Under the pieces are notes generated by a model, which saw nothing but the letters and a program-made list of their open reading frames with translations, was not told the origin of the DNA and made no database searches. A stretch of 39,095 bases of DNA, from positions 1-39,095 of the forward strand of contig JAOPYO010000430.1 in NCBI GenBank assembly GCA_025964575.1, in the 5' to 3' direction. This document shows, in pieces, positions 15,719 to 24,951 of this stretch (within the stretch, counting starts at the first letter, position 1; each line of letters begins with the position of its first letter). The translations under genes and the position numbers were made by a program. The stretch comes from Actinomycetes bacterium (GTDB taxonomy: Bacteria > Actinomycetota > Actinomycetes > Streptosporangiales > Streptosporangiaceae).

Positions 15719-17344
15719 ATGACCGAGGACGTCGCAGGCTATCGCGTCCTGGAGAGGGTGGGCGAGGGCGGGTTCAGCGTCGTCTATCGCGCCCACCAGG
15801 AGCGCCTCGACCGTCTGGTCGCCCTCAAGGTGCTGTCCACCAGCGCGGTCGACGACCGGGCCATGAAGAGGTTCCAGCGCGAGTGCAAAATCATGGGGCG
15901 GCTGACCGGCCATCCGAACGTGGTGACGGTCCTGGACGTCGGGGTGACCAAGACCGGCCGGCCGTACATCGCGATGGAGTACTTCGAGCACGGCTCCCTT
16001 TCAGACCGGCTGGACGAGGAAGGCCCGCTCCCGGTGGCCGATGTGCTGCGCATCGGGGTGAAGATGTCCGCAGCACTGGCCGCCACCCACGAGACCGACG
16101 TCCTGCACCGCGACGTCAAGCCGCCGAACATCCTGATCTCCCGCTATGGCGAGCCGGCGCTGACCGACTTCGGTATCGCCCAGCTGGTGGACTCCTTCGA
16201 CGCCACTCACACGAGCGCGTTCACCCCCAACCACGCCGCTCCTGAGGTGCTGGAGGGCCGTCCGCCCGGAGTGGCCTCCGACCTTTACTCTCTCGGTTCC
16301 ACGCTCTATCAGCTGCTCGCCGGCAGGCCCGCCTTCGAGGGCCCCAGGAGCGAGGGCCTCGCCACGCTGATGTTGCGCATCCTCAACGACGCACCCCCGC
16401 CGATCCGCCGCGACGACCTGCCTCCGAAAGCCTTCGAGGTCATTGTGCAGACGATGGCCAAGAACCCCGATCACCGGTTCCCGAACGCTGTCGCCCTGGC
16501 TCAGCGGCTGCAGCGGGTCCAGACCGAACTGGGTCTGCCCGTCACCGACCTGGCGCACAGTGGTCCCCTGCCCGCGCCCGAGTCGGAGCGCCCACCGACG
16601 CCGCATACCCCGGACCTAGTCGACCGCCCAGCCCCGCGGGCCTGGATCCAGGGACCCGGATTCCCTGGGCCGGCCACCCCCTATAGCGGCTTCCCCCCAG
16701 CGGCTTCGGTGGCGCAGGTGCCCGCGGCGTTCGTCACCCCGGACGTAGGGCTCGCGCCCTACACTCCCTTCGCCCCGCCCGAGGCCGGCACCGGTTCGCC
16801 GGCCCATGGGGTCACCTCACCGACGGAACGGCATCCCCAGGCCGGCACCGTCCCTGAGCCGCGCGGGCAGGCTCCGGCGGAGACCGGCGGACCACGCCGC
16901 GGCCTGATCATCGCCGGGACCGTCGCCCTCGTCGGCGGCCTGGCCCTCGGCATCACCGGCATCGTGGCCTTCGGCGGGAAGAGCACCCCCAGGACGGAGC
17001 AATCCACGCCGCACGCCACCGCCCCCTCGGCCCCCACGGCCGGAGGCCAGGCCCGGTTCACCCCCGCGGAGGTCGATGCTGCCAGGCCCCGTGCGGTCAC
17101 CGCGACCCCGCTGGGCAACGGCACGAGCGTACGGCTGCGGTGGAAGCTGAGCCGCGGCAACCGCTTCCCCCTGCTCGTCAAGGAGCGCGACAGGCCCACG
17201 CCGATCACCCTGGACTTCGGGACCACGACGACGATCGTCGGCAACCTGCGTGCGGGCTCCCCGCACTGCTTCACGGTCGGGACACTGCTCGCCTTCAACC
17301 CCAAACCGCAGTACGCCATGGCCCACCCGGTCTGCACCCGCTGA
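15719..17344 (+). CDS. Receptor-type Ser/Thr protein kinase with fibronectin-III-like outer domain
   Basis: The protein has 541 residues. The kinase domain (about 8-270) has the glycine loop GEGGFSVV at 15-22, Lys37 in VALKVL, the catalytic loop HRDVKPPN with Asp132, and DFG at Asp150, so it looks active. A Pro-rich linker (about 275-390) leads to one membrane helix (about 395-417). The outer 120 residues end in a segment (RPRAVTATPLGNGTSVRLRW, then RAGSPHCFTVGTL) with the look of a fibronectin type III fold in place of the PASTA repeats of PknB. ATG 15719 is preceded by GAGAAGGA. The gene is convergent, 16 bp away, with an operon whose first gene also encodes FN3 domains, which suggests a shared extracellular role. 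Confidence 0.88.
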   Translation: MTEDVAGYRVLERVGEGGFSVVYRAHQERLDRLVALKVLSTSAVDDRAMKRFQRECKIMGRLTGHPNVVTVLDVGVTKTGRPYIAMEYFEHGSLSDRLDEEGPLPVADVLRIGVKMSAALAATHETDVLHRDVKPPNILISRYGEPALTDFGIAQLVDSFDATHTSAFTPNHAAPEVLEGRPPGVASDLYSLGSTLYQLLAGRPAFEGPRSEGLATLMLRILNDAPPPIRRDDLPPKAFEVIVQTMAKNPDHRFPNAVALAQRLQRVQTELGLPVTDLAHSGPLPAPESERPPTPHTPDLVDRPAPRAWIQGPGFPGPATPYSGFPPAASVAQVPAAFVTPDVGLAPYTPFAPPEAGTGSPAHGVTSPTERHPQAGTVPEPRGQAPAETGGPRRGLIIAGTVALVGGLALGITGIVAFGGKSTPRTEQSTPHATAPSAPTAGGQARFTPAEVDAARPRAVTATPLGNGTSVRLRWKLSRGNRFPLLVKERDRPTPITLDFGTTTTIVGNLRAGSPHCFTVGTLLAFNPKPQYAMAHPVCTR

Positions 17345-17360
17345 GCCGAGCCCGTACTGG

Positions 17361-19586
17361 TCAGCGCGACGGATTCTCCTCGTCGTGGACGCGCACCGGA
17401 TCCTTCCGGGAGAGGGAGCGCGGATGCAACCGACGGCGCATCCGGTAGAACCGGCCCGCCCGTTCGGTGACGAGGCGGCCGACGGCGTCGCAGTGCTGCC
17501 AGGCCATCTCCGCCGCATGCGGCCCTGGCGCGGATGAGGAGAAACGTGAGCGGTTGACCAGGTCCGCCAGCGGCCGCAGATGGCCCACGGCGGGCTCACC
17601 CACCGAACGCGTCCCGAAATGTACGACCTCATGCGCGGTGAGGGTCCGAACTCCGGAGAGCCCCACGTCCCCGAGGTGCTCGACCACCTGCAGCCACGCC
17701 CCGGTGATCCGCTCCGAAGGCGTCGGCCAGGACCGGCGACGACGTCGGCGCAGGAACGGCACCAGGAGCACCACCACGACGTACACAAGGATCAACCCGA
17801 AGATGGCGACGAGAACGTACACCCACCACGGGGTCGACGAGCCGGGCACGATCGTGAGCCGCCGGGGCGGCGTCGTGACGTTGCTCACGCCCGGCCCCCT
17901 GCCCCCCTGACGAGAGGCCGCGTTCTTCTGGATGTTCTCGAGCTTCTGCTGAGTCTCCCCCGCCGCGACCGAACCGGACGCGCCCCTGCCGATCTTCTCC
18001 GGGGTCGGGTAGAAGGGCACCCAGCCGAGCCGGGCGAACTTCACCTCGGGCCAGACCAGCACGTCGCCCGACGTCACCTGCCGAAGGCCACCGGTGGCTT
18101 CGCCGGGCCGGAAACCGACGACGACGCGGGTGGGCAACCCGAGGGTCCGCGCCATCACCGCGTACGCGGTGGCGAAGTGCTCGGAGGTGCCGCGCTCGTG
18201 GTTCTCGACCAGGAAGTACCGCAGCTGCGCGTAGTTGTGACCGGGCCGCGCGGTCACGTCGTACTTCCCCCGGCCACTCAGCCAGGTCTGCAACTGACTC
18301 GCCTGCTGGATCGGGGTGTAACCGCCCCGCGTGGCCTGCTGCGCCAGCTGCCGGAAATCGGCCAGCTCCGGTGGCGCCTTGGTGGCCCCCGGCCCCCATG
18401 GAAGCTCGAGTGCGGCCCTGGCCTCGCCGTCCTGGGCCGGCGCGGCCCCGGCCAGCTCATCGGCGGTCCACTCCGGTACCGACGAGGTCACCCGGTAGGT
18501 CTGGCCGCTGTGCAGCGGCTGTCCGGCGGCGAGGGTCCCGCTGCCGGTGTCCACCGCGACGCCGAGGCCGTCGATGCTGCGGACCCGGTCGGCGGCCGGT
18601 ACCCAGACGCCGGGGAGTTCCTGGATGGTGATCTGCTGGTCGACGGTCCGCCGCCGTCCCGGCTCGGGCGCGGGCGGCACCTGGCTGCCGGTGGGCACGA
18701 AGCGTGCCGACGACGTCCACGTCACGCCGTCGAAATGGTCGAGCACCGCCAGGCGCCAGTTCTCCGCCCGCGACGCCCTGACTGTGAACATCTGCTGGTC
18801 GGGGCTGTACACCCAGGCCGACACCCGGTCGAGCGGGCTGACGCTGTCCCGCCGCTGCGGCGGGGGCGCCGCCACCTGGCTGCGCGGATCGTACGGCTCG
18901 CCGCTGACCGGCAGGTACGGGCCCGCGAGGAATGCGACCAGACCCAGCACCAGCGCGATGGGCAGGCCCAGGGCGAGCCGGCCCGGCCCCGGCTCCTCGG
19001 AGCGTACGAGCACCAGGACGACCAGCAGGGCCACCAGGGCGACGGCGATCGGCACGTTCGAACCCGGTCCGTCCACGCCCAGCAACAGGGCGACCGTGAA
19101 GGCCGCCAGCGCGGGGAGCACCGGGGCGGCGCGTGCGGACGTACGCAGCGCGAGCTCGGCGGAGGCGAACGCGGCCAGCCAGACGACGACGTGCACGAGC
19201 ACGAGGAATTCCGGCCGGGCCGGGGCGGGCGGCAGCGTGGTGAGGATCGACTCCCACGAGTCCCGGAGCCCGGAGCCGATCGCCTGCGGCACCGACCCGT
19301 CGGAGAGCCGGTCCCGGAACAACGTCAGGCAGACCGTGGCCGTCCACGCGCAGATCGTCAGCACCAGCGAGATCCACAGCGGCCACCTTCGGGAGCCCGC
19401 CGCTGCGGGCTGTGCCGTACGGCTCCGCCTGGGACCGGACAGCAGCGCCGAGAGCAGCGCCGGCACCAGCGTCGCGACCGCGATGACGGGGATGATCGGG
19501 CCCCAGCCGAAGACCCGGTGAAACGCCAGCCCGGCTGTGGCGACCAGCGCCGCCGTTACGACGAGGGAGAGATAGCGCCGGATCAT
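17361..19586 (-). CDS. TgpA-type transglutaminase-fold membrane protein, catalytic triad absent
   Basis: The protein has 741 residues. The first 230 contain about six to eight membrane helices, the outer region (about 230-580) holds the transglutaminase-like domain, one helix follows (about 582-608), and a cytoplasmic tail resembling DUF4129 ends the protein. In active enzymes the core reads G-x-C-E-x-F-A, then H-A-W, then F-D-P. Here these are GTSEHFA (Ser468), LVWPEV (Leu510) and FYPTPE (Tyr526); the last two keep the 16-residue spacing. All three catalytic positions are therefore changed. The fold is probably kept for binding peptides or peptidoglycan. It is last in the operon, with its ATG overlapping the DUF58 stop. 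Confidence 0.87.
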   Translation of the reverse strand: MIRRYLSLVVTAALVATAGLAFHRVFGWGPIIPVIAVATLVPALLSALLSGPRRSRTAQPAAAGSRRWPLWISLVLTICAWTATVCLTLFRDRLSDGSVPQAIGSGLRDSWESILTTLPPAPARPEFLVLVHVVVWLAAFASAELALRTSARAAPVLPALAAFTVALLLGVDGPGSNVPIAVALVALLVVLVLVRSEEPGPGRLALGLPIALVLGLVAFLAGPYLPVSGEPYDPRSQVAAPPPQRRDSVSPLDRVSAWVYSPDQQMFTVRASRAENWRLAVLDHFDGVTWTSSARFVPTGSQVPPAPEPGRRRTVDQQITIQELPGVWVPAADRVRSIDGLGVAVDTGSGTLAAGQPLHSGQTYRVTSSVPEWTADELAGAAPAQDGEARAALELPWGPGATKAPPELADFRQLAQQATRGGYTPIQQASQLQTWLSGRGKYDVTARPGHNYAQLRYFLVENHERGTSEHFATAYAVMARTLGLPTRVVVGFRPGEATGGLRQVTSGDVLVWPEVKFARLGWVPFYPTPEKIGRGASGSVAAGETQQKLENIQKNAASRQGGRGPGVSNVTTPPRRLTIVPGSSTPWWVYVLVAIFGLILVYVVVVLLVPFLRRRRRRSWPTPSERITGAWLQVVEHLGDVGLSGVRTLTAHEVVHFGTRSVGEPAVGHLRPLADLVNRSRFSSSAPGPHAAEMAWQHCDAVGRLVTERAGRFYRMRRRLHPRSLSRKDPVRVHDEENPSR

Positions 19587-20728
19587 CGCCGGGTCTCCCG
19601 CCGCCAGGACGCGGCGAACTCGTCGAGACCGGGGACATCGATGATGGTGACGCCAGGCATCCTCGCCTGTGGTCCCGGCCGAGCCGAGACCCGCAGGACC
19701 ACGACCCGGTCGAAGCGATGACGGACGACGGCGATCCGGCTCAGCTCGGCATCGCCCGGGACGACGACCACGAGGGAACCGCCGGCCCGTACCCGCCGTA
19801 CGAGGTCCACGGTCGAGTGCGGGCTCTCCGCCAGTGCCACCCGGGCCAGCCAGTCGAGGACGGTCTCGGCGTCCTCGGGACCGCCCCGGGTCTCAAGGAC
19901 CTGGGTGGGGCCGGAGCGTGCGCCGGTCAGGATCCGCACCGGGAAACCGGTCCGGCAGGCGCCGACCGCGACCGAGGCCGCCGCGTCCACCGCCAGCTCG
20001 AAGTCCTCGGGATCCGCCCAGGCGGCGGGCCGCGTCTCGATCACGATCGTGGTGTTGGGCAGACTGGCGTCGACCAGCTGGCGGACCATGAGGGTCCCGG
20101 TGCGGGCGCTGGATTTCCAGTGGACGTGCCGCAGGTCGTCACCGATGACGTACTCCCGCAGGGCGTGGAAGGTGACCGTGCCCGCGGGGGCCCGGTCGGT
20201 GGTGGGCCCCTCCAGATGGTGGGCGCGACCGGACGGCAGCAGTGGCAGTGCGGCGGTCTTCGGCCGGACCAGGAGGGTCTGTGGCGCGCCGTACTCCCTG
20301 ACCCGCCGGGCCAGGCCGAGCGGATCCGCCCGCACGACGCGGAGGGGGCCGACCGGGATCTCGCCGCGCCGCTCGGTGGACAGCCGGTAGGTGACCGTGC
20401 GCGTCCCGCCCGGCCGGAGCCTGGGGATGTCGACCTTGACCGTCGTGGAGCCGACCGCGTCGTGCGCGGTGAGCCCGGCGCGGATGCCGCGTCCGGCGTT
20501 GGTGACGTGCAGGACACCGACGGCGGGTTCGCCGCGGGCGACCCTGAGCGGCGCGATCTCCCTCCGCACCGTCAGCTTCGGTTGTGGCAATGTCCACAGC
20601 ACCGCGACGCCCACCGCGACCAGTCCTGCCACGGCCAGCACGGCCGGTTCGGGATAGCCGAGCCAGGCTCCGGCCGCGTAGAGCAGGACAGAGCCGACCG
20701 CGGTCCCAGATCCGAGCGGCGACAGCAT
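19583..20728 (-). CDS. DUF58 family membrane protein
   Basis: The protein has 381 residues. Two close N-terminal helices (about 10-45) precede a beta-rich region and the diagnostic DUF58 motif YVIGDDLRHVHWKSSART at about 190-207. A VWA-like fold usually follows in this family, here without a clear metal site. DUF58 proteins are nearly always encoded next to MoxR ATPases and are thought to be their clients or adaptors, with the soluble part in the cytosol. ATG 20728 lies 5 bp after the MoxR stop. The frame could be read through upstream to 21790, but that part is the shadow of the MoxR gene. Confidence 0.88.
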   Translation of the reverse strand: MLSPLGSGTAVGSVLLYAAGAWLGYPEPAVLAVAGLVAVGVAVLWTLPQPKLTVRREIAPLRVARGEPAVGVLHVTNAGRGIRAGLTAHDAVGSTTVKVDIPRLRPGGTRTVTYRLSTERRGEIPVGPLRVVRADPLGLARRVREYGAPQTLLVRPKTAALPLLPSGRAHHLEGPTTDRAPAGTVTFHALREYVIGDDLRHVHWKSSARTGTLMVRQLVDASLPNTTIVIETRPAAWADPEDFELAVDAAASVAVGACRTGFPVRILTGARSGPTQVLETRGGPEDAETVLDWLARVALAESPHSTVDLVRRVRAGGSLVVVVPGDAELSRIAVVRHRFDRVVVLRVSARPGPQARMPGVTIIDVPGLDEFAASWRRETRR

Positions 20729-20733
20729 CTGCC

Positions 20734-21702
20734 TCAGACTCCGGCGGCCTGCGGGACCGGGACGTTCGACAGGAGCTCGGCGACCACGTCGGCGGTGGTA
20801 CGGCCGGTCAGCTCGGCCTCCGGAGTGATGATCAGCCGGTGGGCGAGCACCGGGACCGCGAGCGCCTTGATGTCCTCGGGCAGTACGAAAGTCCGCCCTG
20901 CGGCGGCCGCTCGCACCCGGGCCGCCCGGAGCAGGGCCAGGCTGGCCCGCGGGCTGGCGCCCAGCCGCACCTCCTGGTGCTGCCGGGTGGCGGCGACGAC
21001 GTGCACGACATAGTCGTAGAGCGGGTGGGCCACATGAATCCGGGAGGCGAACTCGATCATCCGGGCGCAGTCGTCCCTGCCCGCCACCACCGGGAGCTCG
21101 TCGATCATGGGGCCGGTCGGCATCCCCGCGAGCACCGCGACCTCGGAGGCGTGGTCGGGGTAGCCCATCGAGATCCGCATCAGGAACCGGTCCAGCTGGG
21201 CCTCGGGGAGCGGGTAGGTGCCGTCCATGTCGACCGGGTTCTGAGTCGCGATGACCATGAACGGGCGGGGCACCGGATTGGCGTGTCCGTCCACCGTCAC
21301 CCGCCGCTCCTCCATCACCTCGAGCAGCGCCGACTGGGTCTTGGGCGAGCCTCGGTTGATCTCGTCCGCGACCACGATGTTGGCGAAGATCGGCCCTGGG
21401 TGGAACTCGAAGGTCTGGCTCCCCTGGTGGTAGATCGAGACGCCGGTGATGTCGGAGGGCAACAGGTCGGGGGTGAACTGGATCCGGGCCCATTTGGCCT
21501 CGACGCTCGCCGAGACGGCTCGGGCCAGCGTCGTCTTGCCGACACCCGGCACATCCTCGATGAGGAGATGCCCTTCGGAGAGCAGGCAGATCAGCGCGAG
21601 TTCGACCTTCTCCCGCTTGCCCCGGATGATCCTCTCGATGTTGGTGCCCAGCGCATGGAACATCTGCGCGAACCGCGCTGCCAGCGCATCCGGATCGGTC
21701 AT
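20734..21702 (-). CDS. MoxR-family AAA+ ATPase (operon with DUF58/TgpA-like proteins)
   Basis: The protein has 322 residues. Walker A VPGVGKTT is at 51-58, Walker B VVADEINR has Asp113/Glu114, and sensor 1 is in VIATQNPVDMDGTYPLPE; an AAA lid follows. All elements look intact. MoxR ATPases act as chaperones that activate or mature partner proteins, often with VWA or DUF58 folds. ATG 21702 is preferred, with GGGGAA about 8 bp upstream and 17 bp after the FN3-protein stop; an in-frame GTG at 21729 would overlap that gene. It is the smaller, classical MoxR subgroup and differs from the second MoxR in this window. Confidence 0.9.
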   Translation of the reverse strand: MTDPDALAARFAQMFHALGTNIERIIRGKREKVELALICLLSEGHLLIEDVPGVGKTTLARAVSASVEAKWARIQFTPDLLPSDITGVSIYHQGSQTFEFHPGPIFANIVVADEINRGSPKTQSALLEVMEERRVTVDGHANPVPRPFMVIATQNPVDMDGTYPLPEAQLDRFLMRISMGYPDHASEVAVLAGMPTGPMIDELPVVAGRDDCARMIEFASRIHVAHPLYDYVVHVVAATRQHQEVRLGASPRASLALLRAARVRAAAAGRTFVLPEDIKALAVPVLAHRLIITPEAELTGRTTADVVAELLSNVPVPQAAGV

Positions 21703-21719
21703 GGCGTGGTTCCCCGTCG

Positions 21720-23897
21720 TCACGTGCACTCCCAGACCGTGCCGGAGAGCTGGCCGCTGTTGGACCCCGGCGTGTTGACATAGAGGTCACTGACCCACTT
21801 CACGCCGCCATAGTTGATCTTGTCCCAGACGTTGCTCTGCAGACTGGAGTTGTTGGCATCGGTGACGTGGTCGCTCCTGACCTGGCAGATCACGGTGACT
21901 GGGCCAGAAAAATACCGAGCGAACTGGCCCGCGTGCGGGGAGGAGAGAGTCTCCCCGACATGCAACCAGGTGGGCGAGTAGTCATTGTTGTGACCGTTGT
22001 AGGTCACCGCGTGGGCCGCCGGGTCGAGCGTGACCGCCCCTGACAGGGCGTCACTGTTGCCGCTCTTGTTGAGGGCCTTGACCTCGAAGGTGTACGTCTG
22101 GCCGTTGGTCAGGCCCGAGGCGGCGAAATGCGTGCCCGAAACGCTCTGGGGGGCGCCCCCGTTCATCGAGACCAGATAGCCCGGCCTACCTCCACCGTCG
22201 CTCTGCGGCGGGTCCCAGTCGAGCTGGGCGGCATGGTTCTGCGCGACCGACCGCAGGTTGGACGGCGTTCCAGGCGGTCTGCAGGACAAGGTCGGGACGG
22301 TCGGGTCCGAATACTTCACCCCGTCCTTGCCCTTGTTGTCCTTGAACCGCACGGCGACACGGAAGCGGTACTCCGTGCCGCAGGTCAGACCGCTCACCGT
22401 GAACGTGCGGTCGGTGGCGTCGGCTGCGATCTGCGTCGGGCTCACCGTCCCTGGCGGCGCCGAGTCCTTCACTCCGTCCCTGAGGGCGAACCCGGTCGGC
22501 TTCGCGCCGCCGGCCGCCGGAGTGAACGTCACGGTGATCGAACCCGAACCCTGGGTGGCGAGGGCCGCCGGAGGGTCCGGGGGCTGGAACGGCGTGGGGG
22601 TCTTCGTCTGCTTCGGAGCCGGAGGCGGGGTCTGTGCGCCGCCGGGTCCGTTGCCACCGCCGTGCGGGTCGCCCTGGTTTCCCTGAGGGTTGCCGGCCTT
22701 GGGGATCGGATGCTGCGCGCCGCCGGGAACATCCGGATCGTACTTGCCGATGGCCTTGGGCTGGCCGGCGCCGTCCACGACCACGGCCTGGGCGCCATCG
22801 GGGTTGTTGACCCAGAGCAGTCCGTCCTTGACGAAGACCTCGAGATTCCGGTGTCCCCTGGCCTCGGGTACGGTGATCGTCTTTTCGTAGCCGCCGGTCA
22901 TGGTGTTGTAGACGCGCAGGGCGCCGTCAGTGGTGTCAGGGATGTAGACCCGGGCGCCCAGCACCTGAGGTGGCTGGAACTCATGCCCCGCCGGCAGCCG
23001 CAAGGTCGCCGACGTGATGGTGCCGTCCCCCGCGTTGACCAGCATGAGCGCCCCCTGGTCGGGAGCCAGCAACGGGACGATCTGGCCGTCGGCCGCAGAC
23101 GGCGCCAGCACCCCTTGCTTCTGCGCGCTCACCACCGACGGCAGGGTCACCTTGAGCTGCGGCCCCGAGAGACCGACCACTGTGGCGGCCGGCTGGGTGG
23201 AGTTGGTGACCACGGGCAGCCCGGCGGCCACGGTCAGGGCGAGCGTGTCGCCCGGCCTGCCGACCATGACAGGCGGCAACCGGCGGCCGTTCTGGAAGGG
23301 GACCACGTGCCCGGTGTTGCCCTCCGGTACCCAGAGGACGCCCTTGCCGTCGATGGCGGCGCTGCCCAGCGGTGCGGTCAGCTGAGACTCCCCGCCCACC
23401 GCCCCGAGGGTCATCGGGTCGATCCGCTGCACGGTGCCCTTGAGATGGTCCAGCGCGTAGGCCGAGCCGGACCCCGTCACGATGCGCAGGCCCTCGGCGC
23501 TGCCCAGCGCGCTGCCCCTGCCTACGTCGAAGGTCGTGGGGTCGATCCTGGCGACGACACCGGTCTGCCTGTCGACCAGCAGGATCGTGTTGCCGTCCTG
23601 GTGGACCTCGATCTGGTGCCCGGCCATGCCCTTGGGCAGTTGGCCCTTGCCGTCGACCTTCCCGGCCAGCCCGTTGGCGTGCACGATCGAGTTCTTCTTG
23701 GTCGCGCTCAGCCACGCCCCGATGTCCGAGACGCGATACCTCGCGCTGGCCAGGCCAACGCCGAAGACCACCGCGGTCACGGCCAGCACGCCGACGAGAC
23801 CTATCGCCACCTGTCCGGTCACACGGTCCCGCCGGAACACCGCGCGCAGGGATGTGCGCATGATTTCCGGCAGACCGGGACGCCGCTGACCGCTCAA
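21720..23897 (-). CDS. Membrane-anchored beta-propeller/fibronectin type III surface protein
   Basis: The protein has 725 residues. After a basic cytoplasmic start comes one helix (about 28-49). The outer part has a propeller-like region (about 70-385; repeats such as ILLVDRQTGVVARIDPTTFD and VYIPDTTDGALRVYNTMTG), a Gly/Pro-rich linker, two FN3 domains (about 440-620, with LTCGTEYRFRVAVRF and LTNGQTYTFEVKALN), and a C-terminal SH3-like domain of about 95 residues (NVWDKINYGGVKWVSDLYVN). TTG 23897 is chosen because GGAGG lies 9 bp upstream. TTG 23906 is too close to that site, and ATG 23861 is the other option. It is the first gene of an operon with MoxR, DUF58 and TgpA-like genes. It probably works at the cell wall. 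Confidence 0.85.
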   Translation of the reverse strand: MSGQRRPGLPEIMRTSLRAVFRRDRVTGQVAIGLVGVLAVTAVVFGVGLASARYRVSDIGAWLSATKKNSIVHANGLAGKVDGKGQLPKGMAGHQIEVHQDGNTILLVDRQTGVVARIDPTTFDVGRGSALGSAEGLRIVTGSGSAYALDHLKGTVQRIDPMTLGAVGGESQLTAPLGSAAIDGKGVLWVPEGNTGHVVPFQNGRRLPPVMVGRPGDTLALTVAAGLPVVTNSTQPAATVVGLSGPQLKVTLPSVVSAQKQGVLAPSAADGQIVPLLAPDQGALMLVNAGDGTITSATLRLPAGHEFQPPQVLGARVYIPDTTDGALRVYNTMTGGYEKTITVPEARGHRNLEVFVKDGLLWVNNPDGAQAVVVDGAGQPKAIGKYDPDVPGGAQHPIPKAGNPQGNQGDPHGGGNGPGGAQTPPPAPKQTKTPTPFQPPDPPAALATQGSGSITVTFTPAAGGAKPTGFALRDGVKDSAPPGTVSPTQIAADATDRTFTVSGLTCGTEYRFRVAVRFKDNKGKDGVKYSDPTVPTLSCRPPGTPSNLRSVAQNHAAQLDWDPPQSDGGGRPGYLVSMNGGAPQSVSGTHFAASGLTNGQTYTFEVKALNKSGNSDALSGAVTLDPAAHAVTYNGHNNDYSPTWLHVGETLSSPHAGQFARYFSGPVTVICQVRSDHVTDANNSSLQSNVWDKINYGGVKWVSDLYVNTPGSNSGQLSGTVWECT

Positions 23898-24207
23898 CTC
23901 CGCCAACCTCCAGTCGCGCGCCGGCCCATGCCGTGATCAAGCAAGACGGAACCACGGACCTGATTGCGAACGCACCGGTCACCTCAATGTGTACGAACAG
24001 CACAAGATAACGACCCTGGCCGGAAACCGCCCAGGCATTGCTCTGACTGGCAGGATACGGCGCCGGTTCCCCCGAGAGCCGAAGAGATCCGAACGGCCGG
24101 CTTCGCCGATGGGCAGGACTCATGGATTCACGTCCGAACGTAAGGAGGTGCCCCGGCGTCCTAGTCTTTGGGGCAAACCCCGACGAGAACAACCCCCGAG
24201 GGCGGAC
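23898..24207. promoter_or_regulatory. Divergent intergenic region between FN3 operon and protease gene
   Basis: About 310 bp lies between the two start codons and holds no gene I can support, although the frame of the protease gene is open from 23989. It must contain the promoters of the minus-strand FN3/MoxR/DUF58 operon and of the protease gene. I found no convincing -35/-10 pair. A short GC hairpin GGGG-CAAA-CCCC is at 24170-24181, just before the protease start, and might affect its translation. Confidence 0.35.
23907..23911 (-). promoter_or_regulatory. Ribosome-binding site that sets a TTG start
   Basis: GGAGG on the minus strand is followed after 9 bp by TTG 23897. The first TTG (23906) abuts the site and cannot be used efficiently. 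This supports an unusual TTG start for the FN3 surface protein. Confidence 0.5.
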
Positions 24208-24951
24208 GTGGATACAGCGAACTTTGGCCAGCTCTGGGACCGTGTGACCGGAACCCAGCCCGATCCGCCCTGGTGGCTGGTGATCGTGGTCGGCATCCTC
24301 GCGCTCCTCGCGGTCGCCCATGGTCCGACCTGGCGGATCGCCCGCAACGTCGTGACCATCGCGCACGAGGGCGGTCACGCGCTGGTGGCGCTGCTCACCG
24401 GGCGCAAGCTGGACGGGGTACGGCTGCACTCCGACACGTCCGGGGTCACGGTGTCGAGGGGCAAGCCACATGGGCCGGGCATGGTCTTCACCGCGATGGC
24501 GGGGTACATCACTCCCCCGCTGCTCGGTCTCGGCTTCGCCGGCCTGCTCAGCCTGGGCCGCATCACGCTGATGCTGTGGGCCTCACTGGGGCTGCTCATC
24601 CTGATGCTCATCATGATCCGGAACGCCTATGGCGTGCTGTCCGTCGTCGGGACAGGGGCGATCATCTTCGCGGTGTCCTGGCTGGGCAACCCCGAGATCC
24701 AGGCCGGGTTCGCCTATCTGGGTGCCTGGTTCCTGCTGTTCGCCGGCGCCCGCCCTGTCATCGAACTGCAGCGGCTGCGCTCCCGGCGCATGGCGCCCGG
24801 CTCCGACGCCGACCAGCTGGCCCACCTCACCGGGGTGCCCGGCCTCACGTGGGTGTTCCTGTTCGGACTCATCGCCCTGGTGTCGCTGCTGGCCGGCGGC
24901 AAGCTCCTCGCCCCCGACACGTCCGCGTTCCCCCACCTGCCCGGCCAGTGA
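24208..24951 (+). CDS. M50-family (site-2-protease-like) membrane metallopeptidase
   Basis: The protein has 247 residues from GTG 24208, with GAGGGCGG just upstream. The zinc motif HEGGH (53-57, the HExxH pattern) lies in VTIAHEGGHALVALLTGRK, next to a membrane helix. About six helices follow, and the C-terminus is short. This is the actinobacterial M50B-like group, which cuts or is predicted to cut membrane substrates within or near the bilayer. I do not see a clear NPDG-type third-ligand motif, so activity is probable but not certain. Its natural substrate is unknown; the FN3 protein and kinases nearby are membrane proteins, but no link is shown. Its stop abuts the stop of the convergent PaiB-like gene. 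Confidence 0.82.
   Translation: MDTANFGQLWDRVTGTQPDPPWWLVIVVGILALLAVAHGPTWRIARNVVTIAHEGGHALVALLTGRKLDGVRLHSDTSGVTVSRGKPHGPGMVFTAMAGYITPPLLGLGFAGLLSLGRITLMLWASLGLLILMLIMIRNAYGVLSVVGTGAIIFAVSWLGNPEIQAGFAYLGAWFLLFAGARPVIELQRLRSRRMAPGSDADQLAHLTGVPGLTWVFLFGLIALVSLLAGGKLLAPDTSAFPHLPGQ

Noticed and set aside
17580..19721. 713-residue plus-strand open frame antisense to the TgpA-like gene
   Set aside because: It is Arg/Gly/His-rich with no recognisable domain, and the opposite strand encodes a clear membrane protein. It is typical of antisense frames in high-GC DNA.
20729..21790. Upstream continuation of the DUF58 frame, giving a 735-residue protein
   Set aside because: The added part overlaps the MoxR gene out of frame and has no similarity to any domain. 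ATG 20728 is the natural DUF58 start.
22128..23936. 602-residue plus-strand open frame opposite the FN3 surface protein
   Set aside because: Same reasons: Arg/His/Gly-rich with no motifs, against a minus-strand frame with clear FN3 and SH3-like patterns.
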